The translations under genes and the position numbers were made by a program. Below, piece by piece: positions 1-10,011 of a stretch of DNA of 64,000 nt. Source of the stretch: Zhengella sp020637775 (GTDB taxonomy: Bacteria; Pseudomonadota; Alphaproteobacteria; Rhizobiales; Rhizobiaceae); assembly GCF_041397485.1 (NCBI RefSeq), contig NZ_JAWKWO010000004.1:62001-126000 (forward strand). Reading direction: 5' to 3'. A model generated the notes under the pieces. The model ran no database searches. It saw nothing but the letters and a program-made list of their open reading frames with translations, and was not told where the DNA came from. The number at the start of each line of letters is the position of its first letter. Within the stretch, counting starts at the first letter, position 1.

Positions 1-1
1 C

Positions 2-1156
2 GAGATGTTCGTGCCGCTGGCCCATCCGCCGGGCCACGCCCAGGTCGATTTCGGCGAAGTGCTTGGCGTGATCGGCGGCGTCGAGCGCAAGATTCATTTC
101 CTGGCGATGGACCTGCCGCATTCCGACGGCTGTTTCGTGAAGGCCTACCCGGCAGAGACCAGCGAGGCCTTCTGTGACGGTCACGTCTCGGCCTTTGCAT
201 TCTTCGGCGGGGTGCCTGTTTCGATCCTTTATGACAACACCAGGATCGCGGTCGCCCGCATTCTTGGCGACGGCACCCGCAAGCGGACACGCATCTTCTC
301 GGAACTGATCTCCCACTATCTGTTCGAGGATCGCTTCGGACGTCCTGGCAAGGGCAACGACAAAGGCAAGGTCGAGGGGCTGGTCGGCTATTGCCGTCGC
401 AACTTCATGGTGCCGCTGCCGCGGTTCGCCAGCTTCGACGATCTCAATGCCTGGCTGGAAGCCCGGTGCCGCCGGCGCATGAGCGACAGGCTGCGCGGTC
501 ATGGCGAGACGATCGGGGAACGCCTCGAACGCGACCGCGCCCACTTCCAGCCTCTTCCGGCCGTTGCCTACGACGCCTGCGACATGCGCACCGCCCGGGT
601 CAGTTCGCTGTCGCTGGTTCGCTATCGCGGCAACGACTATTCCGTCCCAACCACCTACGGCCATCGCGAGGTTCTCGTGCGCGGCTACGTCCACGAGGTG
701 GTGATTGCCTGCGGCGCCGAGATCATCGCCCGCCATCGCCGTTCCTGGGAGACGGAGGACTTCATCTTCGACCCGCTGCACTACCTGGCGCTGATCGAGC
801 AGAAGACCAATGCCCTCGACCAGGCGGCTCCGCTGGCCGGTTGGGACCTGCCGGAAGCCTTCACCACGCTGCGCCGGCTTCTGGAAGCGCGCCTGGGTAA
901 AAAGGGCAAGCGCGAGTTCGTCCAGGTGCTGCGCCTGATGGAGACATTCTCCGTCGACGATGTCCATGCCGGGATCCGATGTGCGCTGGAACGCGGCACG
1001 ATCGGGTTCGACGCGGTCAAGCATCTCGTCCTGTGCCGGATCGAACGCCGGCCACCACGCCTCGACATGACGGTCTATCCCTATTTGCCGAAAGCCCGCG
1101 TCGAGGTGACGTCGGCGCGGAGCTACATGAGCCTTCTGGCCGGAGCCGGGTCATGA
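2..1156 (+). CDS. istA: IS21-family transposase IstA (5'-truncated by window edge)
   Basis: Catalytic DDE transposase of an IS21-family element, which together with IstB excises and integrates the element. The reading frame is open to the first base of the window, so the N-terminal helix-turn-helix part lies outside. The visible part starts in the rve/RNase H-fold core. Counting from the ATG at base 5, the catalytic carboxylates are D15 (AQVDFGE), D77 (LYDNTR) and E124 (KGKVEG). A basic C-terminal region follows, ending MSLLAGAGS. The stop overlaps the istB start (ATGA at 1153-1156), the usual IS21 coupling. No frameshift is seen, so the gene may be functional if the missing 5' part is intact. 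Confidence 0.93.
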   Translation, partial: EMFVPLAHPPGHAQVDFGEVLGVIGGVERKIHFLAMDLPHSDGCFVKAYPAETSEAFCDGHVSAFAFFGGVPVSILYDNTRIAVARILGDGTRKRTRIFSELISHYLFEDRFGRPGKGNDKGKVEGLVGYCRRNFMVPLPRFASFDDLNAWLEARCRRRMSDRLRGHGETIGERLERDRAHFQPLPAVAYDACDMRTARVSSLSLVRYRGNDYSVPTTYGHREVLVRGYVHEVVIACGAEIIARHRRSWETEDFIFDPLHYLALIEQKTNALDQAAPLAGWDLPEAFTTLRRLLEARLGKKGKREFVQVLRLMETFSVDDVHAGIRCALERGTIGFDAVKHLVLCRIERRPPRLDMTVYPYLPKARVEVTSARSYMSLLAGAGS

Positions 1157-1929
1157 ACGATACGCCGCAACTGCTGCTGTCCCATCACCTGAAGGCGCTG
1201 AAGCTGCCGACCTTCCTGCGCGAATACGACAAGCTCGCCCGGCAGTGCGCCGCCGAAGGCGTCGATCATTCGCGTTATCTCCTGCGGCTTGCCGAACTCG
1301 AGCTGATCGATCGCGAACGGCGCATGGTGGAGCGGCGGATCAAGGCGGCCCGCTTCCCCGCCGTCAAGAGCATCGATAGCTTCGACTTCAATGCCATCGC
1401 ATCGCTGAACAAGATGCTGGTGATGGAACTGGCGCGCTGCGACTACGTCACCCGCAACGAGAATGTCATCGCCGTCGGCAACAGCGGCACCGGCAAGACC
1501 CATATCGCTCTCGCCCTCGGTCTGGCCGCCTGCCAGAAGGGGCTGCCTGTCGGCTTCATCACCGCATCGGCCCTGGTGCACGAACTGCTCGAGGCGCGTG
1601 ACGACAAGCGACTGCTGCGGCTGCAGAAGCAACTGGCCAAGGTTCGACTGCTGATCATCGACGAACTCGGCTACGTGCCGCTGTCGCCGACCGGAGCCGA
1701 ACTGCTGTTCGAGGTCTTCTCACAGCGCTACGAACGCGGTTCGACCATCGTCACGTCGAACCTGCCCTTCGATGAATGGACCAGCGTCTTCGGCTCCGAG
1801 CGACTGACCGGCGCGCTCCTCGACCGGCTCACCCACCATGTCCATATCCTGGAAATGAACGGCGAAAGCTATCGCCTCGCACAATCCCGCAAGGCTGCCG
1901 AGCCAAACCGCGATTCCGCAACGGACTGA
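1153..1929 (+). CDS. istB: IS21-family helper ATPase IstB
   Basis: AAA+ ATPase (DnaC/DnaA-like) that assembles on target DNA and activates IstA. The protein has 258 residues, the usual length for the family. Residues 1-95 are the N-terminal IstB region. The Walker A motif GNSGTGKT lies at 109-116 and Walker B LLIIDELGY ends in D170-E171. The start chosen is the ATG overlapping the istA stop, which gives the conserved beginning MNDTPQLLLSHHLKAL. A longer in-frame extension to 979 runs through istA and is not credible. No defect is visible. Confidence 0.95.
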   Translation: MNDTPQLLLSHHLKALKLPTFLREYDKLARQCAAEGVDHSRYLLRLAELELIDRERRMVERRIKAARFPAVKSIDSFDFNAIASLNKMLVMELARCDYVTRNENVIAVGNSGTGKTHIALALGLAACQKGLPVGFITASALVHELLEARDDKRLLRLQKQLAKVRLLIIDELGYVPLSPTGAELLFEVFSQRYERGSTIVTSNLPFDEWTSVFGSERLTGALLDRLTHHVHILEMNGESYRLAQSRKAAEPNRDSATD

Positions 1930-1948
1930 TCCCGACGAAACGGCGCGC

Positions 1949-1988
1949 CGTCATGCGAAGGGGCCCGATCGGGCCCCTTCGCATGACG
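1949..1988. terminator. 40-bp perfect palindrome behind istB
   Basis: Bases 1949-1988 form an uninterrupted perfect inverted repeat centred on 1968/1969 (arms begin CGTCATGCGAAGGGGCCC). It starts 20 bp after the istB stop and ends before the IS end repeats. It lacks a T-run, so it could be a rho-independent-like hairpin, an insulating cruciform or a protein site at the IS end. The symmetry is seen directly; the role is inferred. Confidence 0.6.
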
Positions 1989-1992
1989 TCAT

Positions 1993-2037
1993 CTGGCGCA
2001 TTTTTGCTCCGGCCAACTGGCGCATTTTTGCTCCGGC
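1993..2037. repeat. Two direct 21-bp IS21 end repeats
   Basis: Two identical 21-bp copies with the core GGCGCATTTTTGCTCCGG occupy 1993-2013 and 2017-2037, separated by CAA. IS21-family ends characteristically carry multiple transposase-binding repeats of this kind, so these mark the right end of the element. The left end and any target duplication lie outside the window. Confidence 0.85.
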
Positions 2038-2038
2038 G

Positions 2039-2044
2039 TTGACA
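2039..2044 (+). promoter_or_regulatory. Right terminus of the IS21 element with a consensus -35 hexamer
   Basis: The element most likely ends at 2044, where the sequence reads GTTGACA. This fits the 5'-TGT...ACA-3' termini of the family. TTGACA is a perfect sigma-70 -35 hexamer facing out towards uvrB. No convincing -10 is seen 16-18 bp further on (CCTTTC region), so outward transcription of uvrB is possible but unproven. Confidence 0.5.
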
Positions 2045-2093
2045 TCCCCTCCTGCCCCTTCCCTTTCGGCGGAACTCTGCCCATATTGCCGCC

Positions 2094-4930
<2,837 letters not shown>

Positions 4931-4934
<4 letters not shown>

Positions 4935-5509
4935 AGGCGGCCGCCCTCGCCCTGCTGCTCATGGCCCTTCCGGTCCGGGCCGGCGAATGGACCGCGACCG
5001 AGCGCGTCGCCACCTATCCGGTGACCGGCGAAACCGGGCTGGCGCTCTACCGCTCCATCGGCGAGAACGGCCCGCGCCTCGGCCCCGGCGCCAGCGCCAT
5101 CGCGCATACGAGTTTCGATCTGAAATGGCGCCGCGACTACCGCCGGCAGGGCAGCGCCTGCACGCTGCGCGGCGCCCTGCCCTTCCTCACCATCACCACC
5201 ACAGTGCCGAAACCCGCAACCCCGCTGACAGGCGCGCTCGCACGCCGCTGGCAGGCGTTCATCACCGGCATAAGGGCGCATGAGGCCGTCCACGCCGCCA
5301 TGATCCACGATCTCGTGCGCGCCATCGTCAGCGACACGGTGGGCACGCGCACGGAGAACGACCCCGGCTGCACGAAAATCCGCCCGCTCATCCTGCAAAA
5401 GGTGAAGGCGGCCTATGCCCGCCACCAGGCCCGCTCCCGCGCCTTCGACCGCGACGAGATGGGCCGCGGCGGCACTGTGGAAGGGCTGATCCGGGCATTG
5501 GTGGAGTGA
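4931..5509 (+). CDS. DUF922-type predicted secreted Zn-dependent protease
   Basis: The protein has 192 residues with an N-terminal signal peptide (about residues 1-17, cleavage after VRA). An HExxH zinc motif, HEAVH, lies at 117-121 inside the sequence IRAHEAVHAAM, typical of DUF922 proteins, which are predicted periplasmic metallopeptidases with unknown substrates. The start is a GTG overlapping the uvrB stop (GTGA at 4931-4934), so translation is coupled to uvrB. This neighbourhood is positional; no link with DNA repair is implied by the domain. Confidence 0.8.
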
Positions 5510-5807
5510 GGGGGGGGGCTATGAGCAAACACGTGAAAGGGGCCAGCTTCTCCCTGACCGCATTCAGGTGTTAAACAGCTAAAACTGACATCAGGTCACG
5601 TTGAACACTTGGTCAGTACGACCACAAAACGACCGTGTTGTGCTGGATCGCCATATCGCTGCACCGTTCTATTTTCCTTCAATTCGCTCCAGTTCCAGAG
5701 AATCTACCTGTGGATTCGCCCATTTTTGATAAGGAACACAACCTTTCACTGTGGCGATTTATTGGGTAAAACCAGAATCGGAAAAACGATAATGAAAGCA
5801 TAAGCAA
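5510..5807. other. A/T-richer intergenic stretch, left edge of accessory island
   Basis: This opens with a run of G after the upstream stop and then turns visibly more A/T-rich than the flanking housekeeping DNA. A 64-codon open frame (5609-5803) has no family features and I do not call it. No attachment site, tRNA gene or clear promoter was recognised. The change in composition marks the left boundary of the island carrying the kinase pair. Confidence 0.5.
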
Positions 5808-6281
5808 ATGCCTGAAAGATGGGTTGGAATTGTCGTAACGGGTGACAAGGCCATTGTGGTTGACGCCGAAGTACATGATGAGGGTCAACTCATTCTTCAA
5901 AATGACGAAACATGGAAACTGCAAGGCGGTAATCGAGCTTCCGCCTACAACGTAATCGGCCAACAGTGTCGTGACTATCTTCGCGCTAGTACCGTTTCAA
6001 AGGTGTTGGTCAAGGGTAGCGCGGTGTCGCTCGGCGGCACCAAGATTGGCCATCTTCGAAGCGCGGAACTGAGAGGCGTCATTATGGGTTCAGCGGCGTC
6101 AATTTGCAGTGTCAAGGAGTTTTCGAAGGCTGCGCTCAGCAGGAATTTCGGTGATAGGAAAGTCGACGAATACACAAAAGACGACGACTTCTGGACGACC
6201 CACTTCACCGGTAAAGACCTTAGGACGGGCAGCCGAGAGGCTGCAATCATGCTCTTGGCCGAAAGCGGTCGCAATGAATAA
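5808..6281 (+). CDS. Unknown 157-aa protein coupled to a Ser/Thr kinase
   Basis: I do not recognise this protein with confidence. Its pattern is a beta-hairpin start (WVGIVVTGDKAIVVDAE, residues 5-21), a helix around 46-60, a strand VSKVLVKG (63-70), a Gly-containing loop followed by the helix LRSAELRGVIMG (83-94), and a C-terminal helix EAAIMLLAES. The order of elements loosely resembles DUF3010/RuvC-like RNase H-fold proteins, but the usual first-strand Asp is not evident. The gene overlaps the downstream kinase start by 8 bp (6274-6281), so the two are almost certainly co-translated. Composition is A/T-richer than its surroundings, suggesting acquisition by transfer. It could be a kinase regulator, substrate or nucleic-acid effector; none is shown. 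Confidence 0.75.
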   Translation: MPERWVGIVVTGDKAIVVDAEVHDEGQLILQNDETWKLQGGNRASAYNVIGQQCRDYLRASTVSKVLVKGSAVSLGGTKIGHLRSAELRGVIMGSAASICSVKEFSKAALSRNFGDRKVDEYTKDDDFWTTHFTGKDLRTGSREAAIMLLAESGRNE

Positions 6282-7305
6282 TCACGTCGCAAATCTTAAG
6301 ATAGGTCATCACAGTGGAAACGGTCACTTCGGTGATGTCCATGCCGCGGTTGATCAAGTTCATGGCGACGTTGCTGTGAAAATCATTTCTCAAAAGTATG
6401 ATCAAAGCGATGCAGAATGGGATGCCGCGAAAGCCGAGTTTCTACGAGAGGCACAGCACCTAGCTGCCGCGGAACACCCAAACATCGTGCCAGTTTATCA
6501 CTTAGGCGAAAGTCCGGACGGGAAAAGCATCCGCTACTGCATGAAGCTATGCGCTGGCGGCTCGCTGCAATCCCGATACGAAGCAGGCCCATTTAGCCTT
6601 TCAGATGTGCGGAAAGTGGGTACGGAAGTGTTGCTTGGGCTAGGCAATTTACACGCCCGCGGGATGATCCATCGCGATATCAAGCCGGGAAATATTCTTA
6701 TAGACGAGAACGGCGTTGCGCGCCTCGGCGATTTCGGTCTTGTTACAGATGAGTTGTTGCACGGATACGCAATGGGTGCCGGATATTCCGATCATTTGGC
6801 ATTCGAGTATTGGAAGCACGGAATCACGAGTCCGAAGTCAGACATCTGGGCACTCGGCATGACTCTGTATCGCTTGCTACACGGGCATGAATGGTACTCG
6901 GAATCTGAACTCCCGCGAGCGGTGATCGCAGATGGTGGTTTTCGCGACAAACTCAAGTGGCTCCCCCATATTCCGCAACGCTGGCGTCGAACAATTCGAG
7001 CCATGATGCACGACGACACGGAACTCCGCTGCCAGAATGTGGCGCAGGTGCAGGCGGCATTCGCTGGCTTGCCCACTGAACCTGATTGGGAATGTTCGGT
7101 CGGTCGCTCGCAGGTCCGTTGGCGAAGGCCAAAAGGCGGACGCATCGTTAGAGTCGAATGGAATCGCAATTCTCGCCGTCGTCACGACTGGCGAGCTTGG
7201 AGTGAACCAATCGGTACGGGACGGACGCGCCATCTCGGTGGTTCAAATGGTCTAGTTGGATCACAGGTTGCGATGAAAGCACTTGAGGCTTTCTTTCGGC
7301 TTTAA
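6274..7305 (+). CDS. Hanks-type Ser/Thr protein kinase
   Basis: The protein is 343 residues and appears catalytically competent. The glycine loop GNGHFGDV lies at 15-22, VAVK Lys is K36, and the helix C Glu is about E59. The catalytic loop HRDIKPGN has D135 and N140, DFG is at 153-155, and an APE-like AFE follows near 176-178. The kinase lobe ends near residue 265. The remaining 80 residues are very basic (RWRRPKGGR, RNSRRRHDWR) and end in a short helix. There is no transmembrane segment or PASTA domain, so it is cytosolic. The ATG overlaps the stop of the upstream 157-aa gene by 8 bp. The start used gives MNNHVANLKIG; longer readings run through the upstream gene. Its island setting beside an IS suggests a defence or regulatory cassette, which is inference. 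Confidence 0.9.
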   Translation: MNNHVANLKIGHHSGNGHFGDVHAAVDQVHGDVAVKIISQKYDQSDAEWDAAKAEFLREAQHLAAAEHPNIVPVYHLGESPDGKSIRYCMKLCAGGSLQSRYEAGPFSLSDVRKVGTEVLLGLGNLHARGMIHRDIKPGNILIDENGVARLGDFGLVTDELLHGYAMGAGYSDHLAFEYWKHGITSPKSDIWALGMTLYRLLHGHEWYSESELPRAVIADGGFRDKLKWLPHIPQRWRRTIRAMMHDDTELRCQNVAQVQAAFAGLPTEPDWECSVGRSQVRWRRPKGGRIVRVEWNRNSRRRHDWRAWSEPIGTGRTRHLGGSNGLVGSQVAMKALEAFFRL

Positions 7306-7505
7306 AATACTCGCTGTTTCGGCGGCAACATATATGGCCCCATATCCGTTGTCCTTACGGGCGGTTTCGCACCAAGGACTTCGATAGCGAGTTTTCGTCG
7401 GTCGCTACTACATGCGGAACAAAAGCTTTTTGCGGCTATAATTCCCTCCTGAGGAAGCCAAGTACGACCGCAGAACCTGCACACCGGTAAGCGTAGGGCT
7501 CTCAT
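7302..7505 (-). CDS. Possible CxxC...CxxC zinc-ribbon mini-protein
   Basis: This 67-residue frame opposes the kinase gene and overlaps its 3' end by 4 bp. It has two CxxC knuckles, C9/C12 (CRFCG) and C29/C32 (CSACS), spaced 16 residues apart, which fits a treble-clef or ribbon zinc site. No clear Shine-Dalgarno precedes the ATG. The cysteine arrangement argues for a real gene, but short length and the lack of homologues known to me keep confidence low. Confidence 0.35.
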   Translation of the reverse strand: MRALRLPVCRFCGRTWLPQEGIIAAKSFCSACSSDRRKLAIEVLGAKPPVRTTDMGPYMLPPKQRVF

Positions 7506-8022
7506 GACTGAGTTGGCATTGTGGTTGATCCTCCCGATTGACTAAGAACATACATGGAACATAAGTCAAATGCAATTGTTATGGCCGGTCACGTCAGCGT
7601 ATGACCGCGCGGAGGATTCGACCTGCATTTTTTGGCTCATATCTGGTGAGCACATGTTAGAACTCAATAAAGCATTTCTCCTTTGTCGATAAATTGATGA
7701 TCTATTTCTTTCTCGGACCGCAAACAATCGCTCACGCTCTTTCAAGGCAATTGTTTGAGTTGCAGAAAATGACTGGTTTCAAGACCAAATTCGTAGTTGG
7801 TCACCGACCGACTTGAGGGCGCAAAGCGGACATTCCAGTCACCCCCTCTATCCACACCCCCTCGCCCCTCGGCTACCCTTTGTCCACTGCCTTCACCGGG
7901 ACGCGGGTCATGAACCGGGAAACGCGGAAGGGCAGTTGGCGGCGGAGGCGTGCGGTTGCGTCCTCCGCGTGGCTTGCAATGGGCCTTTGGCCAACGCACG
8001 GGGTTTTGGCCGCATTGTCCCG

Positions 8023-8049
8023 CGCGAAACCGGTTCCCGCTTTCGCTGG
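8023..8049 (-). repeat. Rhizobial-type intergenic repeat, copy 1 (inverted)
   Basis: Read on the minus strand, this has the core CCAGCGAAAGCGGGAACCGG followed by TTTCGCG. It matches copy 2 (8281-8307) at 24 of 27 positions in opposite orientation. Both copies are preceded by GCATGA and followed by GACAAT-like sequence. Short palindromic intergenic elements with ACCGGTTTC cores are widespread in rhizobia; assignment to a named family is not attempted. Confidence 0.6.
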
Positions 8050-8202
8050 AAATGCTCATGCGGGCGGCCCGTCGGCGCCGGTCTCCTCCGGCCCGGCAGA
8101 TGGGCACGAAGCCCCCGTTCACGGGCCTTTTCGGGGCCTGGAAGGACGGAAGGCGGAGCGGCGGCGGCAAGACATGCGACAGGTGGGTGAGGACCGTCTG
8201 GC

Positions 8203-8226
8203 GCAAGGCCAACGATTTGGCCTTGC
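8203..8226. repeat. Perfect 10-bp stem-loop
   Basis: GCAAGGCCAA (8203-8212) pairs perfectly with TTGGCCTTGC (8217-8226) around the tetraloop CGAT. It lies between the two inverted repeat copies. There is no T-run, so a terminator role is doubtful; part of a composite repeat element is more likely. Confidence 0.5.
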
Positions 8227-8280
8227 CAGGGACGAACGCCCGGAGCCCAGGGCCGGAGGATCGCATGAACAAAAGCAAGT

Positions 8281-8307
8281 CCAGCGAAAGTGGATACCGG
8301 TTTCGCG
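8281..8307 (+). repeat. Rhizobial-type intergenic repeat, copy 2
   Basis: This is the plus-strand copy of the 27-bp repeat, beginning CCAGCGAAAGTGGATACCGG and ending TTTCGCG. It differs from the reverse complement of copy 1 at three positions. The upstream GCATGA (8263-8268) is shared. Inverted copies about 230 bp apart could fold together or mark a past rearrangement. Confidence 0.6.
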
Positions 8308-8553
8308 TCCTCAATTGCGACAATTCCAAGCCACAGACACGCGAAACGGCGACCGCCTGTCGTTCCTGCCTCGCCCTTCATGCGGGCGAGCGCTCTTTTC
8401 CCTTCAACGGCCAGACGCGAAAGCGGGCGTGACGCCGGTGGCGGCTGGTTTCACCTGTGCGCCGCGAAACCGGACGGGCGCCGGCCCGCACGCCAAGGTG
8501 CAACGCCCTCCCTCCATCCGCCTTGCGGCATCAGGAGGGAGGACGCCGGGGGG

Positions 8554-8823
8554 CTAACGGTTGACGCGGCAGCCGCGGCGGCGCTCCTGGCGCTGGATCT
8601 GCGCCACCCGGCGCTGCTCCCAGCGCGACAGGCGCGGATTGTCGGTCCAGCAGTCATAATTGCGGAACGTTCGCCGTGCCAGGCGCGTCTTGAAGCAATA
8701 GCCGTTTTCGGCATAGATCAGGTTGCGCTCATACCACAGATCATAGCAACTCTGGGCGAAGGCGGCAGTGGGCATGGCCGCCGCGGCGGCGGCAAGTCCT
8801 GCGGCAAGGATGAACGTCTTCAT
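8554..8823 (-). CDS. Small secreted YARHG-domain protein
   Basis: The protein has 89 residues. A signal peptide (about 1-23, ending AAFAQ) is followed by one YARHG-type domain: CYDLWYERNLIYAENGYCF, a two-Cys segment, then FRNYDCW. YARHG domains are small extracytoplasmic modules of unknown function, common in Hyphomicrobiales. The C-terminal 25 residues are Arg/Gln-rich. It is transcribed in the same direction as lgt-midA, but 81 bp separate it from midA, so it may have its own promoter. Periplasmic location is inferred from the signal peptide. Confidence 0.8.
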   Translation of the reverse strand: MKTFILAAGLAAAAAAMPTAAFAQSCYDLWYERNLIYAENGYCFKTRLARRTFRNYDCWTDNPRLSRWEQRRVAQIQRQERRRGCRVNR

Positions 8824-8904
8824 GGTTTCCTCTCCATCATCTCCGGCGCTTGTGCCGGTTTCAGTATAGATTGGAACCGCGCGAAAAACCCGCCTTGCGT
8901 TAAA

Positions 8905-10011
8905 TCAATCCTGCCGGGAAATATTTGCGCCCTGCACTTGCGGCATCCACAGCGTTTGCGCCGGGCCGACGGCCAGCACCTTGAACAGGCGGCCCATCTG
9001 CTCCGGCCCGGCCAGCCGCTCCACCGCGTCGTGGATGCGCGCCTGCTCCGCCGCCGACTTGCCCGCACCCAGCGCCCCCGCGCGCTCCAGCAGGCCGAGC
9101 GCCAGCAGGAAGTCGCCCTGCGCGCAAAGCCGCGCCGCCAGCCCCGCCGGGGCGGCCGCCCGCGCCAGCGCCGCGAAATCCACATGCGCGGTCAGGTCCG
9201 CCGCGCCGGGGTTTGCCAGCACCGGGTCCGGGCGATGGCCCTTCACCGCCTGCAACGTATTGCCGCAGGCCGGCTGCGCGTAGCCGTAATCGGGGAACAG
9301 GCCGGCCCCGCCATGGGCCGCGATGCGCGCGGCAATCGCCGCCATCAGCGCGGCGCGCTGCGGCGCCACCTCCGCGATGGCACCCTCCGGGGCGCGGGCC
9401 GCATCGGGCGGCAGCAGCGCCGGATCGGCCGGCAGGGCGCCCGCCAGGAAGGCGAGATCGCCGTCCACCGCGCCCACCATGCGCTCGCGCCACGCGCCGC
9501 CGGCCTTGACATATTGGCGGATGGGCACGGCATCGAACAATTCGTTGCCCAGCATGACGAGCGGCAGGTCCGGCAACGCCTCCACCCGGTCCACCCAGGC
9601 GGGCCGGGCCGGAGCGCCTGCCAGCCGCGCGCGCTGCACGGCGGCAAGGCGGGGGCTCGCCTCGACCAGATGCACTTGCGCCGCGCGCAGCATCGCCCCG
9701 CCATCAAGGCGGGCCAGCACGCGCAGCATGTCGGCCATCATCGTGCCGCGTCCCGGCCCGATCTCGGCGAAGACGAAGGGCGACGGGCTGCCCGCCCCCT
9801 GCCAGGCGCGATAGGCCCACACGGCCAGCAATTCGCCGAACATCTGGCTGATTTCCGGCGCGGTGGTGAAATCGCCCTCAACACCGAAGGGATCGCGCGT
9901 GGTATAGTAGCCATGCGCCGGATCGAACAGGCAGGCGGCGAAATAGTCTGCCACGCTCATCGGCCCGGTCAGCGCGATGCGCGCCAGCAGCCTGTCCTTC
10001 AGCGCGCTCAC
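8905..10011 (-). CDS. MidA/NDUFAF7-family SAM-dependent methyltransferase
   Basis: The 368-residue protein belongs to the family that includes NDUFAF7/MidA, arginine methyltransferases needed for complex I assembly in mitochondria. The early conserved block reads DPFGVEGDFTTAPEISQMFG. The SAM-binding motif is EIGPGRGTMMADML, followed by LGNELFDAVP and DYGY. The start is a GTG whose bases overlap the lgt stop (GTGA at 10008-10011), so the two genes are coupled. The bacterial substrate is unproven; a respiratory-complex role is by analogy. In many alphaproteobacteria pgeF follows directly, but here it is 13.8 kb away. Confidence 0.85.
   Translation of the reverse strand: MSALKDRLLARIALTGPMSVADYFAACLFDPAHGYYTTRDPFGVEGDFTTAPEISQMFGELLAVWAYRAWQGAGSPSPFVFAEIGPGRGTMMADMLRVLARLDGGAMLRAAQVHLVEASPRLAAVQRARLAGAPARPAWVDRVEALPDLPLVMLGNELFDAVPIRQYVKAGGAWRERMVGAVDGDLAFLAGALPADPALLPPDAARAPEGAIAEVAPQRAALMAAIAARIAAHGGAGLFPDYGYAQPACGNTLQAVKGHRPDPVLANPGAADLTAHVDFAALARAAAPAGLAARLCAQGDFLLALGLLERAGALGAGKSAAEQARIHDAVERLAGPEQMGRLFKVLAVGPAQTLWMPQVQGANISRQD

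Larger units (their letters stand above)
1..2044 (+). mobile_element. IS21-family insertion sequence, right portion
   Basis: This consists of istA (partial), istB, a palindrome, paired 21-bp end repeats and a terminal ACA. The left end is beyond the window. Both genes are open and coupled, so nothing here shows decay. The element sits directly upstream of uvrB and leaves 49 bp between its end and the uvrB start codon. Confidence 0.9.
7506..8553. other. Gene-free kilobase: A/T-rich tail of island, then G/C-rich repeats
   Basis: Up to about 7810 the sequence is A/T-rich with no coding frame I can support. From about 7810 it becomes G/C-rich and carries several overlapping open frames on both strands, none with family features or a plausible ribosome binding site. 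It contains an inverted pair of short rhizobial-type repeats and a 10-bp perfect hairpin, listed separately. The transition near 7810 probably marks the right edge of the island. Confidence 0.5.

Noticed and set aside
979..1152. Upstream extension of istB
   Set aside because: It runs out of frame through istA; family homology begins at the ATG overlapping the istA stop.
5510..5519. Run of G after the DUF922 gene as an attachment site
   Set aside because: A homopolymer alone is not evidence of integration, and no matching repeat was found at the right side of the island.
5609..5803. 64-codon open frame before the kinase pair
   Set aside because: No binding site or recognisable feature, and the Cys/Phe-rich peptide does not look like a folded protein.
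7742..8557. Several 120-225-codon frames on both strands in the repeat-rich gap
   Set aside because: They overlap one another, contain the inverted repeats, and lack domain or start signals.
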